Assembly (NCBI GenBank): GCA_037178855.1
Contig: JASJZC010000004.1
Location: 7,564,001-7,628,000 of the forward strand
Source: Oscheius sp. JU75
Taxonomy: Eukaryota; Nematoda; Chromadorea; Rhabditida; Rhabditidae
Length of the DNA stretch: 64,000 nucleotides
Reading direction: 5' to 3'
Shown here: piece after piece, positions 10,127 to 22,009 of the stretch
Position numbering within the stretch: the stretch's first letter is position 1
How the letters are laid out: each line of letters begins with the position of its first letter
Position numbers and translations under genes: made by a program
The notes under the pieces: generated by a model
The model's database searches: none
What the model was told of the DNA's origin: nothing
Seen by the model: the letters and a program-made list of their open reading frames with translations, nothing else

Positions 10127-13123
10127 CTAATTCATTTCTAACCAAAGCTGATAGATCTCGTCGTGGCAGGGATGTAGGTTACGGTAATAGAGATGGATGA
10201 GGAAGAGGGCGGACAGGGTCCAGGCTTTAACTTTTGGAGTGAGGGATCTGAAAAAGTGGGGATAAGGGCAATAACTGTCTATCTCAATCAGATACTGTTA
10301 CTGTCTCTTTCACACACACTGTCACTGTCATTGATAGTTTCTGTATGTATATTACTATCACTGTCTCTGTCACCGTCTTTCTCTGCCACTGTCTCTGACA
10401 AAAACCCAAAAAATATCCTTACTTTGTGTTTCTGAAATGCCTGGTCATCACAACATAGTGACTGACCATGTCGGGCTCGAAGACGACTCCTCTCCCCATC
10501 TGATTCGATCTGGCCCATTCAAAACATTCCCCGGCATCTTTTGTCCCTAAATTATCGTAATTTTTGGCGGGAAACTAGTTTTAAAACCTTCAAAAATATT
10601 GTTCTCGAGTAGACGATAAATCTCAATATGGTCATGGGAAATACCGTGCCGTCTGGCAAATTTCTGGATCTGGGAGTGGGAGAGAGTTGCAGGGATCTGG
10701 AATTTAGCTTTTTTAACACAAAAATCTGAAATAAAAGGCAAAAAGGAGCTCAGTAGGAAGGACAGCATTTCGACTTGGGTCTTGTCAACATGAGTTGTCA
10801 GACGAAACAAGTCTTGTCGTCATTGCTCTCCTCTGGGGGGTTCGAACCCGGGACCTTTCGAGCCGCAATCGAGTCGCTTGGCACTCGGCCAAGCGATCAA
10901 CAGTAAGTGGCGATTGGGAAAGGGTCCAGGTAGGGCTGGGGAGAGGTTTCTAGTGGGGGAAAATGGTCTATTTTTTTGTATAAATAGGGCATTTATTATC
11001 GCCTTTGAATATGGAGTGTCTCAGGATGGCTAGAAACTGTTTTGGAGCTAGTGCCGGACTTCTCGGAGCTTTTCCTCTAAGGAAAGTTGCAATATTCGGA
11101 AAAGTCATTCCGATACAAGATCGAGACCACTTTTGCAACATTTTGTCGCAGTTATAGAAATGCTTCTGGTGATAGAGATAGAGCGATTAGAAGTGGTAAC
11201 AGAGACAGAGAGGCGGGGCAGGAGTACAGGACAGGATGTCGTGGAGGGAGAATGACTGTAGTTTGACAGAGACAGAGGTAGTCCTACAGAGACAGAGCGA
11301 CTGACAGTTGTAAGAGCATTGAGCTGGTAGTTACAGAGAGACAGAGTAAGCGTGCGGGACAGATTGACAGGAAGAGAAAGGCGGAGAGAGTGACAGCTCA
11401 ACAGAGGTGAGACTGTCGGACAGATGGACAGTCAGTCCCATTTTCCGACAGTATCCACTTCTGGATCCTTCCAAAGACTTCAAACTGACAGCAAAAACTG
11501 CCTTAAACTAAAAACTAGTCTAAGTTAACCAACGTACTTCAACCTCCGGTCTGGCTACCAGCTCCTCGCCGTCTGAGCCTTTTTCACAGACTTCACACTG
11601 ACAGAGAAAACCTCTTCCAGTCAGAAAATCCTGCAAAATACCATAATTTTATTCCAATGTCAGCAAAAACGCACTTTTCGCTGCTCGTAGCCGACCGAAT
11701 GGGCCTGTACCCCATAATTATCCAGCACTTCTTCGCCCTTTCTTATTCCTCTGCTGACCCAGACGAATCGGTCTCGTGAAAAACTGAAATTTCGTCGTTT
11801 TTCATGCTAAAGTGCTCAAAATAACAAGCTGAAGACGTTGGCCCTGCAGGAATGGTTGAATATGCTAGAAATGGGGAAGATTCCGCTGCCTATCGGTTTT
11901 TCCTCGAGGGAATTCCTGTAAAAGCCTTATTTTCCTGCTCTTTTCAAGGCTAACCTGTGAAATTCCGTCACAACATGAGCATTCACCTTCAGCCGACTGA
12001 AAATACCTGCAAAGGCCAACAGAAATAACGTTTTGGGAGCTTCTTTCCAATCAGAATGCTGAAAATTGGTCATTTTCCCGGGTTTTGAGGTGAAAATCAC
12101 TAAAACGAGCTTCCGCTCGAAGCGGAGAAGAAAGTCTTCAATTGGCCTGAAGTCATCGGGTTCGTCGGAGCACTTTAGGGCGAAAATCTTGGTAAAGGGG
12201 CATGAGGATGAGTGTTTTTCTGGAAGAAGGCTGTTGGTGGAGCTTCTAAACAGGTTTTTGAGGTATTTTATGGAAAAGAAAAAGCTGGTATCCTTGGCTG
12301 CAATTTGATGATCTTTTCACGTAAAAGTGTTTGGAGCATCTCGAAGAGTTTCTCGAGACTTTGACAGCAAAATTTGATGTTGCTCGGCTTTTTGGCGATG
12401 TTTTGAGATCTTTTGGGGTAGATAGACCCTAAGAATGAACTTGTATGGCCTAAGGAGGAGCTTCTCAGACTTGTAGCCCGCACCTTTTGCCAGAAATAAT
12501 CTAGTCAAGCTTCATTTTCTTCTCAGACGTTGAAGGTTTCAGGACCCTAGCGCCTCATACGTCTATCTTTATGGATAGAAATGTCATTAGGAGTAAGAAG
12601 GACGGTTTCTTAACTGTTTAAAGAACTAGACTCCAAGAAATCAGTTCAAAAGACGTGTATTCTCTATAAAATCGAAACTTTCTTACCATGAACAAAATGC
12701 GCTTCCAGTATTTTTGCTGGGAAACTCAGCAGAATTCTGATGGTTGGGGCAACCATTCCAAGCTGACCAAGCTCTTTACAGAAGACTCCTTCAACTTGGG
12801 CATATTCCAGGTGTTTTTGGGCACAATTTTGGCAACTAAATGGCTTGTTTTTGACTGAAAATGTTGGAAAATTACTGGATTTGGGTCGAGGAAATGGCTA
12901 CCAGACAGTACGAGCATCTATCCTGTTCCAACGCCACTACAATCCCTTTTTCGCTGCATATTACCGTCCCGACTGGGATGTCTTGGACCGCCTGAAGCAA
13001 TTTTTTTTACAAATATGTCTGACAAAACACCTCGATGTACCTTCCTCGCCTGGAATCCTTTCCTATTCGGACGAGATTGCTCAGCTCTGGGAAATCAGGG
13101 TGTGGAGTCCGGATACTGTCCAT
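10127..13123 (-). CDS. SMYD4-like SET/MYND lysine methyltransferase
   Basis: This is a probable protein lysine methyltransferase. Minus-strand exons clear by motif and phase include 13123-13031 (GKDSRRGRYIE), 12991-12902 (AVQDIPVG...CSYCL), and 12843-12687 (PFSCQNC, completing the first MYND cysteine pairs, then LGQLGMVAPTIRILL). Further exons carry SRLKVNAHVVTEFH, GIFPISSIFNHSCRANV (the invariant NHSC of SET), RGIRKGEEVLDNYG, and the post-SET CQCEVC near 11600. The C-terminal exons are about 10700-10600, 10540-10450 and 10230-10127. Exon borders between 12690 and 12060 are not certain. The N-terminal TPR region typical of SMYD4 was not found; the start used is an ATG directly after an acceptor, so either the gene is short or upstream exons were missed. 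It lies 470 bp downstream of BUD31 on the same strand. Confidence 0.75.
10835..10902 (-). repeat. tRNA-like element (SMYD4-like intron)
   Basis: The minus strand has TGGCCGAGTGCCAAGCG (resembling the A-box of Ser/Leu tRNAs) and a perfect B-box GGGTTCGAACCC. The anticodon arm does not fold. It is sense to the host gene. Confidence 0.65.
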
Positions 13124-13595
13124 CTGGAGAGAAAAATATGGGGTTTTCTGGGGGAGGAGTTCGCAAGGTACCCGATACAGTATAAAACCAGAGGATTTCG
13201 GGTTTGTTTCACCTACTTCACCATGTATCTACCTAATTTTATCGAATTCCGGTCTGGTTGAGATAGAGTTCAGAGTGCAAAACAACCTCTAAAGTGAGCG
13301 TAGATGTGTGAAAAATTGATCTTATTGCAATCGAATGGGTCAGCTTCTTTCACTGTTTTGTGACCATTTCAACGGTCCAGGAGGTCGTTTTTGACGTGGT
13401 CTTTATTAAAATATGAATTTTGCATGAAAAAAAGTCGACGAAAGATGTCAAATTTGGAAAAAGAGCACCAAGAATTTTCAAAGAATCGGACACCTGCGGC
13501 TTTCCAAGGTAAAAATCGAAAAAAACCACGTAGTGAGAGGAAATTTATTGGTCAGGGAATGGGGGTGATTTTTTATTCACACAATACAATAGAAA

Positions 13596-14688
13596 TTATC
13601 CACTGCAGCCTCGGCATCCGCAGTGAACGCATTCGATGACTCGCTCAGCGTCCAACTTGCTCTTCGGCACCCGACAAATACAATTCGTCCCGAAGTTTGT
13701 GTCTCGTGTTTGAATGCACCTAAATTTGAGTTTTTCAGCTAACAAGGCAAGAAAGTTACCTTAGACAACAGAGATTCTCGTAGCCCTGCTTCTTCCACTT
13801 GGCTATTAGGTTCGCGTCGGCGATTTTCGCATCCAGACAGAACTGATAAAGCTCGCGGGAAATGGTCTCGTGCTTGTAGAATAGGTCGTAGATGTAGCGC
13901 GATCTCTGGTGATGTACTCTACAAATTTTTGTGGGTTTAACTCAAAAACTATGAACCCTTGGGGCTAAAGGTTTTGTAAATCTGACAATTTTCCACCTTG
14001 CGAACTTTTCCCGATTCTTTTTTGGTCTCGAGAAAAGCCCAAAAAACTCGTTAAATGGTTCGTCATCTTCGGGGATGGAACCCGGACCGAGTGCACGGTA
14101 ATCTAGCCTCTTACCGATTGCACCATTCGAGGAACATGCTTTGTTTACATGAAAAAGGTTGTTTATCATCCCTTCGGGGCTATGAATCTTGTGAATCTGT
14201 CAAATTTCACCTTGGGGGTCCCTTATCAAGCTTTTGTTTTAAAAAATGAAAAAATTTGTCACCCACGGGGATTGAACCCCGGTTGTCTGTTTCAAAACGG
14301 CGCCGCTTAGCACTACACCAACTGTTTCGCTGAAATTTTGAGGGACTGTAACTTTGTTTGTGAATCGAAACTTGTAGAAATAAAAGCATGTACTTACTCG
14401 TTCTACAAAATATCTGAATCTTGGGCGGGATCGACCCCGAGATCCTTCATTTCAACCCTTTTAGGTCTATAATAGTTAACAATCAAGCAAAGGCGCGCGG
14501 AAAAAAACGAAATAGGAATGGAATTACCTAAGAATTGGCCAGATTGACTCCGTCTTACGCTTGCCCTCGTGCGGATCCGTCTCCGCCTCACGCATCTTCA
14601 CGTCAAACTCGAGCAGAGTGGGTTCAATCTCGTCCCAGCCCTCTGGGGGTGTCTTACGGATGCGACGGAGCTTCGTTTGGAGGGCCAT
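13596..14688 (-). CDS. BUD31: BUD31/G10 spliceosome protein
   Basis: This is a conserved zinc-binding component of the activated spliceosome. Three exons (14688-14528, 13918-13760, 13719-13596) join in phase to give 147 aa, against 144 in human. The family hallmarks are unmistakable: [72 protein letters not shown] and the C-terminal [11 protein letters not shown] cysteine knot. The ATG sits directly after a GCAG acceptor, so there is a 5' UTR intron or a trans-splice site. Intron 1 (609 nt) carries three tRNA-like elements. Confidence 0.97.
14070..14128 (-). repeat. tRNA-like element 1 of BUD31 intron 1
   Basis: The minus strand reads TGCAATCGGTAAGAGGC (D-arm-like) and, about 22 nt later, GGTCCGGGTTCCATCCCCG (T-arm-like). 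It is sense to the host gene and degenerate. Confidence 0.6.
14259..14328 (-). repeat. tRNA-like element 2 of BUD31 intron 1
   Basis: The minus strand reads TGGTGTAGTGCTAAGCGGC and, about 28 nt later, CCGGGGTTCAATCCCCG; that T-arm pairs perfectly. It is sense to the host gene. It is one of the better preserved copies, but the acceptor stem is not evident. Confidence 0.65.
14420..14480 (-). repeat. tRNA-like fragment 3 of BUD31 intron 1
   Basis: The minus strand has TCGGGGTCGATCCCGCCC, a B-box-type arm. The D-arm half is not recognisable. It lies about 50 nt from the exon 1 donor. Confidence 0.45.
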
Positions 14689-15076
14689 CTGCAAAATTAT
14701 GGAGCTTATGAAAGCAGGGGAAGATTTGAAAGGGAAAGAGAAGAAAAATGGGCAGAAATGAGGATGAGAGCCCTTTTCGAATCGAATGAAAGCGTCGCGT
14801 AGCGCTTTTCTGCGGAACGCACTAAGACCGCGAGTGTTTGAACGCGAAAAAGAGGGTAGAACGGTGGAGAAGAAGCTTCGAAGTAACTTGAAACTGATAA
14901 GAATCACTGAAATGCAGTTATACTGACGGAATTACAGATTTTTCTTGCTTCCAGGCAACAAATGCATGTGTTCCTGATGGAAATCAATGCCTCGAATGGA
15001 TAAAATGAAAAAAGAGGGTGAAGAAAGATTGTGAAGTGTAGATCGAATGAACAAAGAGTAAGTTGCAGCGTTTTCA

Positions 15077-15538
15077 AGAATTTTCGGTAATAGTTCGGCA
15101 GGCGGCTCGGTTCATTCAAACGGGTTTTCGCGCGCATTTTTGAATTCGGCGGGATTTTGAAATCTTCTTCTCGTTTACGATTCCTACGCCTTTTCACTGC
15201 TTTTCACAACTTTTTGCCTCACCTTTCATGTCTTTTCTTGCTCTCTTCAAGTAATATAAACTAGAACTGCCTTGTATAATGATAATTGACTCCTATCGGT
15301 TGACCAACAGACGGGAGCAGATTGTACCAACGGAGAACTAGGCAGTCTTAGTTTTTATTTCTTGAAGCGAACAAGAAGAGACATAAAATATAAGGCAAAA
15401 AGTTGAGAAAAGCAGTGAAAAGGCGTAGAAATCGTAAACGAGAAATAGATTTCAAAATCTCGCCGAATTCAAAAATGCGCGCGAAAACCCGTTTGAATGA
15501 ACCGAGCCGCCTGCCGAACTATTACCGAATTTTCTTGT
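15077..15538. repeat. large foldback element (two arms of about 190 bp)
   Basis: Left arm (about 15077-15275) and right arm (about 15338-15538) are imperfect reverse complements. The best part is the outer 130 bp, which includes the shared GTAATAGTTCGGCAGGCGGC, the block around CGTTTACGATT and the block around CCTTTTCACTGC. A loop of about 65 nt separates them. Neither arm encodes a convincing protein. It could be a MITE or foldback transposon, or a transcribed hairpin that feeds small RNAs. The interval 14690-15077 holds nothing else I recognise. Confidence 0.85.
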
Positions 15539-15793
15539 CAGACACTCACTTTTCTTGTGTATGACAAAGAGGATCATTAAGCTGTTATTTGTGCAATGAA
15601 AACATGTTTATATATGTGTGGAATTTTGTTACAGAGCGCTAAATGAGAAAAATAGTTGAAAATTAATGTAAAAATAGGACAAGACAGAAAGAATCATACA
15701 GTTTGAATGCCCACTCAGATTTAGTATAACTCTTTCATAAACTGCAACTCTTCCACTCGTTTCCTTGATTTTCTCCCAAAAAATACATTCCAG

Positions 15794-16447
15794 ATGAAGT
15801 ATAACTTCTACCGAGACCTGATCGTGGCAAATGCTGCCGAATTGCTCTGTTCCTCGACGGCAGACTTTCTCCGATTCTCCTGCCCGGAACCGCATCGGAT
15901 CTTTGACGTCGATCGCGAGCTGTTTGCCTCATCCAATGTGATCAAAACTCTTCTACGAGGCTAGTTCCATGCTGTTTTCACGCAATTATGGCAGAAATTC
16001 AGATACAGACTCGTCTGATCAAGAAAAAACGGGACACAAGATCAATCAGGAGCCGATGGTCGTTCCTTTTAACTCTCACAACTTCCAAAGAGTGAAAATT
16101 ACCTATTTCTCATCCTAATAGCCTATTTTTAGTGTCTCGACTTCATAATTCACGGTGAAAAAGTTCAGCCGGCCATGAGCGGCGAGGATTTGGTTCATGT
16201 TATGAAGGCTAGCTGGCTTTTTAATGTCTAAACGTCGTTTTCTGCTCAGATTGCCGATTTTTTCGACATGACTCCGCTCAAGGAGGCTGCCATCGCGGAG
16301 CTGGGAAAAATCCTTACAATTCCGTGCCTGAAGACCATCCGACGACGCCTGTGCATCAAGAACGACTTTCGTCGATACGTACAGCATCAGATGGTCATCG
16401 AGGGACTCGACGAGCCCGATGAGACGGAGGCGAACAACAATAAGTGA
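15794..16447 (+). CDS. Skp1-like gene, possibly broken
   Basis: Two blocks resemble Skp1, the adaptor of SCF ubiquitin ligases. Block 1 (15794-15964) starts at an ATG directly after CAG and contains IFDVDRELFASSNVIKTLL, like the Skp1 N-terminal EVDxEVAxxSxTIKxML region. Block 2 (16250-16447, after CTGCTCAG) reads IADFFDMTPLKEAAIAELGK...TIRRRLCIKNDF and ends in a stop, like the Skp1 C-terminal NYLDIKGLL...PEEIRKTFNIKNDF. Block 1 runs into a stop after LLRG. I cannot find a donor or a middle exon that joins the blocks in phase, although a GEDL(VHVMKA) stretch near 16180-16207 may be part of it. It is therefore either a divergent skr-type gene with an intron I could not solve, or a decaying copy. 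Confidence 0.55.
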
Positions 16448-17218
16448 CTAATTTTTGTATTTTTAGAGCTTATGAATCTTGTAATTTGTGACCTTTCTCA
16501 TTTATAGTATTGCCAAGTTTCCTACGATTAGAGACTTCTTCACAGCCACTCTAAGAGTACGGTAGGCCTGGAGACAAAAAGAGCTAGATCAGAGAATCGG
16601 AGAGAGTGACATAGAAAAACTTTGCGAAGTGACAGTGAGTCTACCAGTTGACTAGGACAGGAGATGGGACTAACCTGCTGGCATGGGTAGAAGTCGAGCA
16701 ACTGAGTTCCAAGACAGATGAATCATGTTGACTTGTCAAGTGAGTTCGACTTTTAATTGTTTGCAACTTTTGAACGGAACTATTGTGAAAGAACAATTAG
16801 CGTCACAGGAGCTACCATTATACTTTGTCTCGTAGTTTCTGTTTCTCTGTCACTGTCTCTTTCCGGTCTCCCTGTTACTCCATATCTCAGACTCTCTGTC
16901 TTTTTCTCTGGATCTATCTTTGTCTCACCGTCTCTCTGTCTCCATGTCTCCTGAAACCATATAAATACTTTATTTTTAAGTCAAAGACTCAATTTGAAAG
17001 GGCAATAAATAATTTTAAAAGAGATGAGCGGAATACTATATCCTTTTGAGATGGTGCGCAATCCCGAAACTCCGGCTCAATTACAGTGCAAAATACCTGA
17101 TCTAGTCTCTAGACATCTAACTAAGTTAATTATTGCAATTATTAGTGATTTTCTGTTAGGCGATAAGTGAAATGGTCACGGGGTAGGGAGTGAGAGATTC
17201 CTATGCAGGGGTACCCAT
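16448..17218. other. gene-free interval
   Basis: This interval holds (TCTCTG)n-type low complexity at about 16840-16960 and short chance frames. I see no gene or RNA in it. Confidence 0.6.
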
Positions 17219-18863
17219 CTACTGGTAGGATGACACATAGCGATCGTAAGCCTCCTGGGTCGGATCCGACTGAGGCTGACTAATGGCGCCGTAGTTTGAA
17301 TTCATGGCTGACGTGGTATTGAAGGCGTCCGTAATTTTGCCGTCTCGTGCAGCCGGGATTCCTTGAGGGGCTGAAAAGTCGAAATTGCGTCTGTGGTACT
17401 ACACCCATGACTGTTGACTACCTACTGTCTGTCTACTGTAGGCTCTCGACAACCAATAGTTCTGGGGTGGTCGACTTTGCTTGTTATCTTATTTTCTTCT
17501 CTATCATTCGTTTCATTCCATTCTCCTGAAAACTTCAAACAACAACCACATTGAAAAGGTGCTCTACTTCTGTCAACCTTCAGGAGAATTTGGGCGGTGG
17601 ATCAGAGCACTATCAGTCTTTTCTCGTGACATCGAGGGTTTCCATGAACTATACCATGCACCGCTGGATCCATGGAAAACCCCAAGGAGCCAGGAAGACC
17701 GAGTAGGACCCCATGTTTCGATGGCTACTAGAACGTCACGAGTCAGCTGTTTTTTTTTGCTGTATCTTATCCATGGCAAAACGCGAGGAAATTTGTGGCG
17801 CTACTGTTCGCAACGTCTCTGTCTCTCTGTCCACTGTTGAAGAAAGTATGGTAACTGACCTTAGAGCAGAATCGAAGACAACATTGCTGAGGGAAAGTTT
17901 CTGGTAGAGGCTTCGAAAAGGCAAAAGATAATAGCGAAAACGAGTCAAATTGCCAGAGAACTTTTTTCTTTCGCTTTTGAATCTACCAGAAGTTTCCCTT
18001 CAGCAACATCGTCACCAACTCTGCTCCAAGGTCAGTAACCATGCTTTCTCCCACAGTAAACAGTTTGGAACCGTTTATGGATTCCCTCGAAGCCACAAGG
18101 GAAGACTAGTACTCTGATCCAGTGCCCAAATTTTTTGAAAGGTAGACGGAAGTAGAGACACTTTTACAATAAGGTTGTTGTTTGAAGTTTTCAGGAGAAT
18201 GGACGCAGCTGAACCAAATGATGAGAAGAGAACAAACTACCATCTCCGATTACACGTTTGGACTCACCCATCATGTCGAGTTCGTCCTCTTCGAACATGT
18301 TTGAGCTGTACTTGATGCCCTCATACTTGAAGAACTTGTTCAGCGCGTAGCCTCCTCCCCACATGGCTCCACAGAGAGCCGCATAGGCTAGGAACGTCAG
18401 TCGGGAGCCAATATTCGCTATTATGAGACCTCCCACGATGGAGCCGACCCCTTTGCCGACTCCGTGGTACAGGAAGTGCAACAGGTACTGGGCGTTGCTC
18501 TTGATGTGAGGAGGAGCAATGAGGGAGATGTAGGATGAGGCTGAGGTCCAGACGACAGAGAGAGTAAGGCCTTGGACGACCTGAAGAGGCAGGACCAGCC
18601 ACGGATTGGTCAGCCAGGAGAGAGCCAAGAAACGACAGACGTTGGCGGCCAGACACATGTACATGACCTAGAAATGGATTGATCTGTTTCTCTGTCTCTC
18701 TGCCAGCCTATTTCTCTGTGTCTTTATGTCTCTTTGCCCCCTTATCTCTCTTTCTCACTATCTCTCAGTCTCTCATTTTGCCTCCCTATCTTTCTTTCTC
18801 ACTGTCTCTCATTTTCTATGTCTCTCCGTCTCTGTGTCTCTTTATCTATCTTCTTCCTTTCTG

Positions 18864-18900
<37 letters not shown>

Positions 18901-20752
18901 GTTTATCTGTACAAAGTACCTTGACGTGTCCGTACTTGTTGATGATTTGGAAAGTGAAAAAGAAGCTGACAATTTCGGAGACATGGTTCACCACAGTGAG
19001 GATACCAAAGAGGACAGGCGAACCTCCCAAATCCTGGAATGTCTATAAGCTAAAATTGTCACTGCCTCACCTGTAGGTGCCAGAAGAGGAAGGAAAAGAC
19101 GATACCCGCGCCGAAACCCATGACAGTGACAGAGGCCAGGTAGACGAGTATATGACGGTCGGCTAGAGCCTTGGCAGCGATCAGAAGACGGTTTTCCGTG
19201 GCAGTGTTGGTTATCTATATCACCAAATATTCTGTGAACTGGACAACGTACAGTGACTTGTCGAGCACGGGCCTTCTCGGCCACGTTGTGCGAGACCTCA
19301 CCCTCTCGGGTGTCCATCACCAGACCATGAACCTCATCGGGACGGGCAGTGTCGTCATCGAACTTGAACTGGGTGGCTAGGAGAACAGCGGCGCACATGA
19401 AGACACTGCACATGACGAAACAGAGGGTGTAGTTCTTTTCAGTGGTGTTGTCTGAACGTTTTCTTGTGACTGCAGAGAGACAGGGGCAGATACAGAGACC
19501 TCAGTTGAAAAAGAAAAATGATACAGGGCACAGAGAAAGAGCCATGCTTGCCTCTGGTAGATACGGAGAGACAAAAAGACATACAGAGACAAGGAGATAG
19601 TGCTTACCTGCTGGACAAGGATGGTTCCTGAAGGAGTCCGAGTAGTCGAGACCAATTCCCATCAACAACATGGCCAGACCCCAGCCGACAGACGCAAAGA
19701 GACGAATCTGACCAAACTCCTGCGGATTGTCTTTTACTGCTTGGAGGGTAGCAGCATCGGCCAGAGGAAGAGCCGGAGCGGAAGCGAATTCTCCCAAAGC
19801 GATGAGGATGAAGAGGAGCATGAAGGCCTGCTCGACTGCCGGTTGCCGGTAGACTCTTGTAGAATGTGGTGGCGAGAGAAGAATACCGAACTCGTCCTCA
19901 TCGTAGTTGCAAATCTGACAGGAGTGCCTAGTACTGTTCGGGAACATACCTTGTCTCTGGTAATGTATTCTGGTGCAATACCGGCTACCGCATCTTCCTC
20001 ATCGTCAAAACTGCTCAAATCGATGATCTTCTCGATAATTTCTGAACTCCAGAATACATTGTAGAGTTTAACTGGACTCACGACTCTGTGCCTGTCTCCT
20101 CGTTCTGCCTCCCAAGACTGTCTCCTTCAGGAGACCCAAAGCCCCTCCACGGACGACTTTACCAGCCGGTGCGAGATGGAACTCACAGGACGTGTTGCTT
20201 TCTAAAAGAAAGTTTGAGTAAGGGATATGCTTTTCATATACCGGGTAACTGGACGACACAGTACGGAGTGACAGGCTGGACGAAGCCAACGGCTAGAGTG
20301 AAGACGATTAGAGAGGATAAGGAGAAGATGAGCAGAATCTTCTGCTTTCTAAAAGAAACCCGTCACTTTGTCTCTCTCTCACTCTGCTTCTCTCTGTCTT
20401 GTTTCCCTGCCTCTCTGTCTCTCTATCTTTGTGTCTATCTGCCTCTTCGTCTCTTTGTCTCTCTCACCTAAACCGTGTAGCGAATGAGCCCCAGAAAGGA
20501 CCGGAAATCAGCTCCACCAGTGGCCTGGATCCCAGCAGAATACCCGCCTGAAATTTTGTACTGAATAGCAACCCAAAGGACCAAAACCTGTGCCGCAGTC
20601 ATTCCCAACTGCTTAAAATAGACTGCCAGAAGAGGAAAGAGCGACCCAAAGGAGGCAAAGTAGGCCAGATAGAAGAGGCGACAGATGAAGGCATCCCGTG
20701 AGAAGACACGTCCCAAGATGGTCACGGAACGTGTCGAGGCCTCGTTCTCCAT
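17219..20752 (-). CDS. MFSD6-like major facilitator transporter
   Basis: This is a multi-pass membrane protein of the MFS_1-like/MFSD6 group; its substrate cannot be told from sequence. Eleven exons join in phase to give 632 aa: 20752-20588, 20547-20468, 20348-20242, 20201-20082, 20041-19950, 19914-19608, 19469-19252, 19214-19071, 19033-18920, 18667-18268, 17370-17219. Family landmarks are LFYLAYFASFGSLFPLLAVY and KQLGMTAAQ|AGILLGSRPLVE in the first helices, and LGEFASAPALPLADAATL with FASVGWGLAMLLMGIGLD in the middle. Near the end are VLPLQVVQGLTLSVVWTS and HGVGKGVGSIVGGLI. A long soluble acidic loop separates the helical halves, as in MFSD6. The first intron is only 41 nt. The last intron (17371-18267) holds an inverted repeat and is otherwise empty. 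Confidence 0.9.
17849..18042. repeat. inverted repeat in last MFSD6-like intron
   Basis: Arms of about 62 bp (17849-17911 and 17981-18042) are imperfect reverse complements sharing blocks such as ACTGACCTT, TTGCTGA.GGAAA and TTCTGGTAGA. Weaker similarity continues about 25 bp outward. The spacer is about 70 nt. It would form a long hairpin in the pre-mRNA. Confidence 0.75.
18866..18899. repeat. (AT)n microsatellite
   Basis: An uninterrupted AT/TA dinucleotide run lies in an intron of the MFSD6-like gene, directly after about 180 bp of TCTCTG-type pyrimidine repeat (18680-18860). Confidence 0.95.
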
Positions 20753-21776
20753 TGAGGGTAGCTCTGAATCGATTGGCGGCTAATGACCGTGAGTTCGAGA
20801 CCCTACGGGGGAGAAAATTGCTCTTACTGATCTGATTTTTGAGATGAAAAAAAAGAAAATTTAAAGGGTATAGAGGAAATTGACACGAAAAAGGCATAGG
20901 AGAAAGTGCCATTTTTCCGTAAACTTTGTTTCTTCAAAAAACTTGTACCTGAAAGTCTTTACCATCTCTACAACTTTGCAATGCATCGAAAAATAGAAAC
21001 AATGGCGGCCTAGAACCTACGGTGGGGAATGTGTCTCTCTGATAGTGTGAGCACCGCGCATCGCCGAATTTCTATTTTGAACTGTCAAGGTTCTCGGCCC
21101 TGGAAACACGTCCATCTCTCTTTCCCACCGAGAGCTTCAAAATGAGACCAAATGGGCAGGGATGGAACAGGATAATAGGGGAGGGGGGCATTGTTTGGTG
21201 CTCCAATCGACACTGGCGGCGCTGCTAATGCTAATTGAATTTTAGGGAGAGAACAGGGGAAGAGAAAAAATGAATCCCGGGATTCGAAACCGAGAGTAGA
21301 GAGGGCAGTCTTGGGAAAGAATCAGTTGGCCACACTGCTTCTCGGAGAGCCTCGATCGATGCGGCAGTGCATCTAGCAGGAAGCCGGCGTGAAAGAGAAT
21401 ATATCTTGGGGATTTATCCAAGAAGAAAACTGACAGGCTGTTGACTATAAGTGAGTCATAGAAGTGGGGCAACGCGAGAAAATCTCCTTGTGCAAGGACT
21501 TGCTGCAAGAATGCAGTCAATAGGGAGGGCAGAGCCTCCCAGCACTCTATCGAGCATCCCCCTCAGGTACCCTAAGAGTGACGTCATCTATGGGCAATGC
21601 GCATTGGAAGAGAGGGGGAGAGAAGGACAGAGAAACAGCGACAGAAAGACAGTGACAGTACACAGAGATAGAGATAGAGGCAGTGACAGTGACAGAGACA
21701 TAGACAGAGACAGTGACTAATTGAACGTTGCAAAGACAATTGTCTCAAAAAATTTATTGAAGCTCAGTTTTAGAAG

Positions 21777-22004
21777 TTATAGTAGCCGCAGAGCCTGGTA
21801 TTCGGCGAATAACTTATCGAAGAGATCTTTTCCTTGATAGTCAATCCATTTCTCGAACAGAACAGAAGCCAGGTACGACATCCGAGTGTATGCTCCAATG
21901 GCATCACGATACTCTCGGCAGTGCGAGCACATCCGTGCGCTGAAAACTTTGTTTTTTTTTAAAGAAAAATCATATCAAACTTACCCGAAAGAAGTTGGTT
22001 GCAT
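21777..22004 (-). CDS. two-exon small protein with CxxC motif
   Basis: Exon 1 (22004-21985, 20 nt) starts at ATG and ends G|GTAAGT. Exon 2 (21939-21777) follows a TTTTCAG acceptor. The phase matches (20+163 nt = 61 codons) and gives a 60-aa protein, MQPTSFGARMCSHCREYRDA... ending in KLFAEYQALRLL. A CSHC pair near residues 11-14 is followed by a predicted amphipathic helical stretch rich in aromatic and leucine residues. Codon use in exon 2 looks coding. I do not recognise the family. It could instead be the last two exons of a longer gene whose upstream part I cannot see. Confidence 0.5.
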
Positions 22005-22009
22005 GATGA

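Noticed and set aside
12845-13261. Plus-strand 138-aa frame over the SMYD4-like 5' exons
   Set aside because: The minus strand encodes clear SMYD4-type motifs with phased exons in the same bases, so the plus frame is a shadow.
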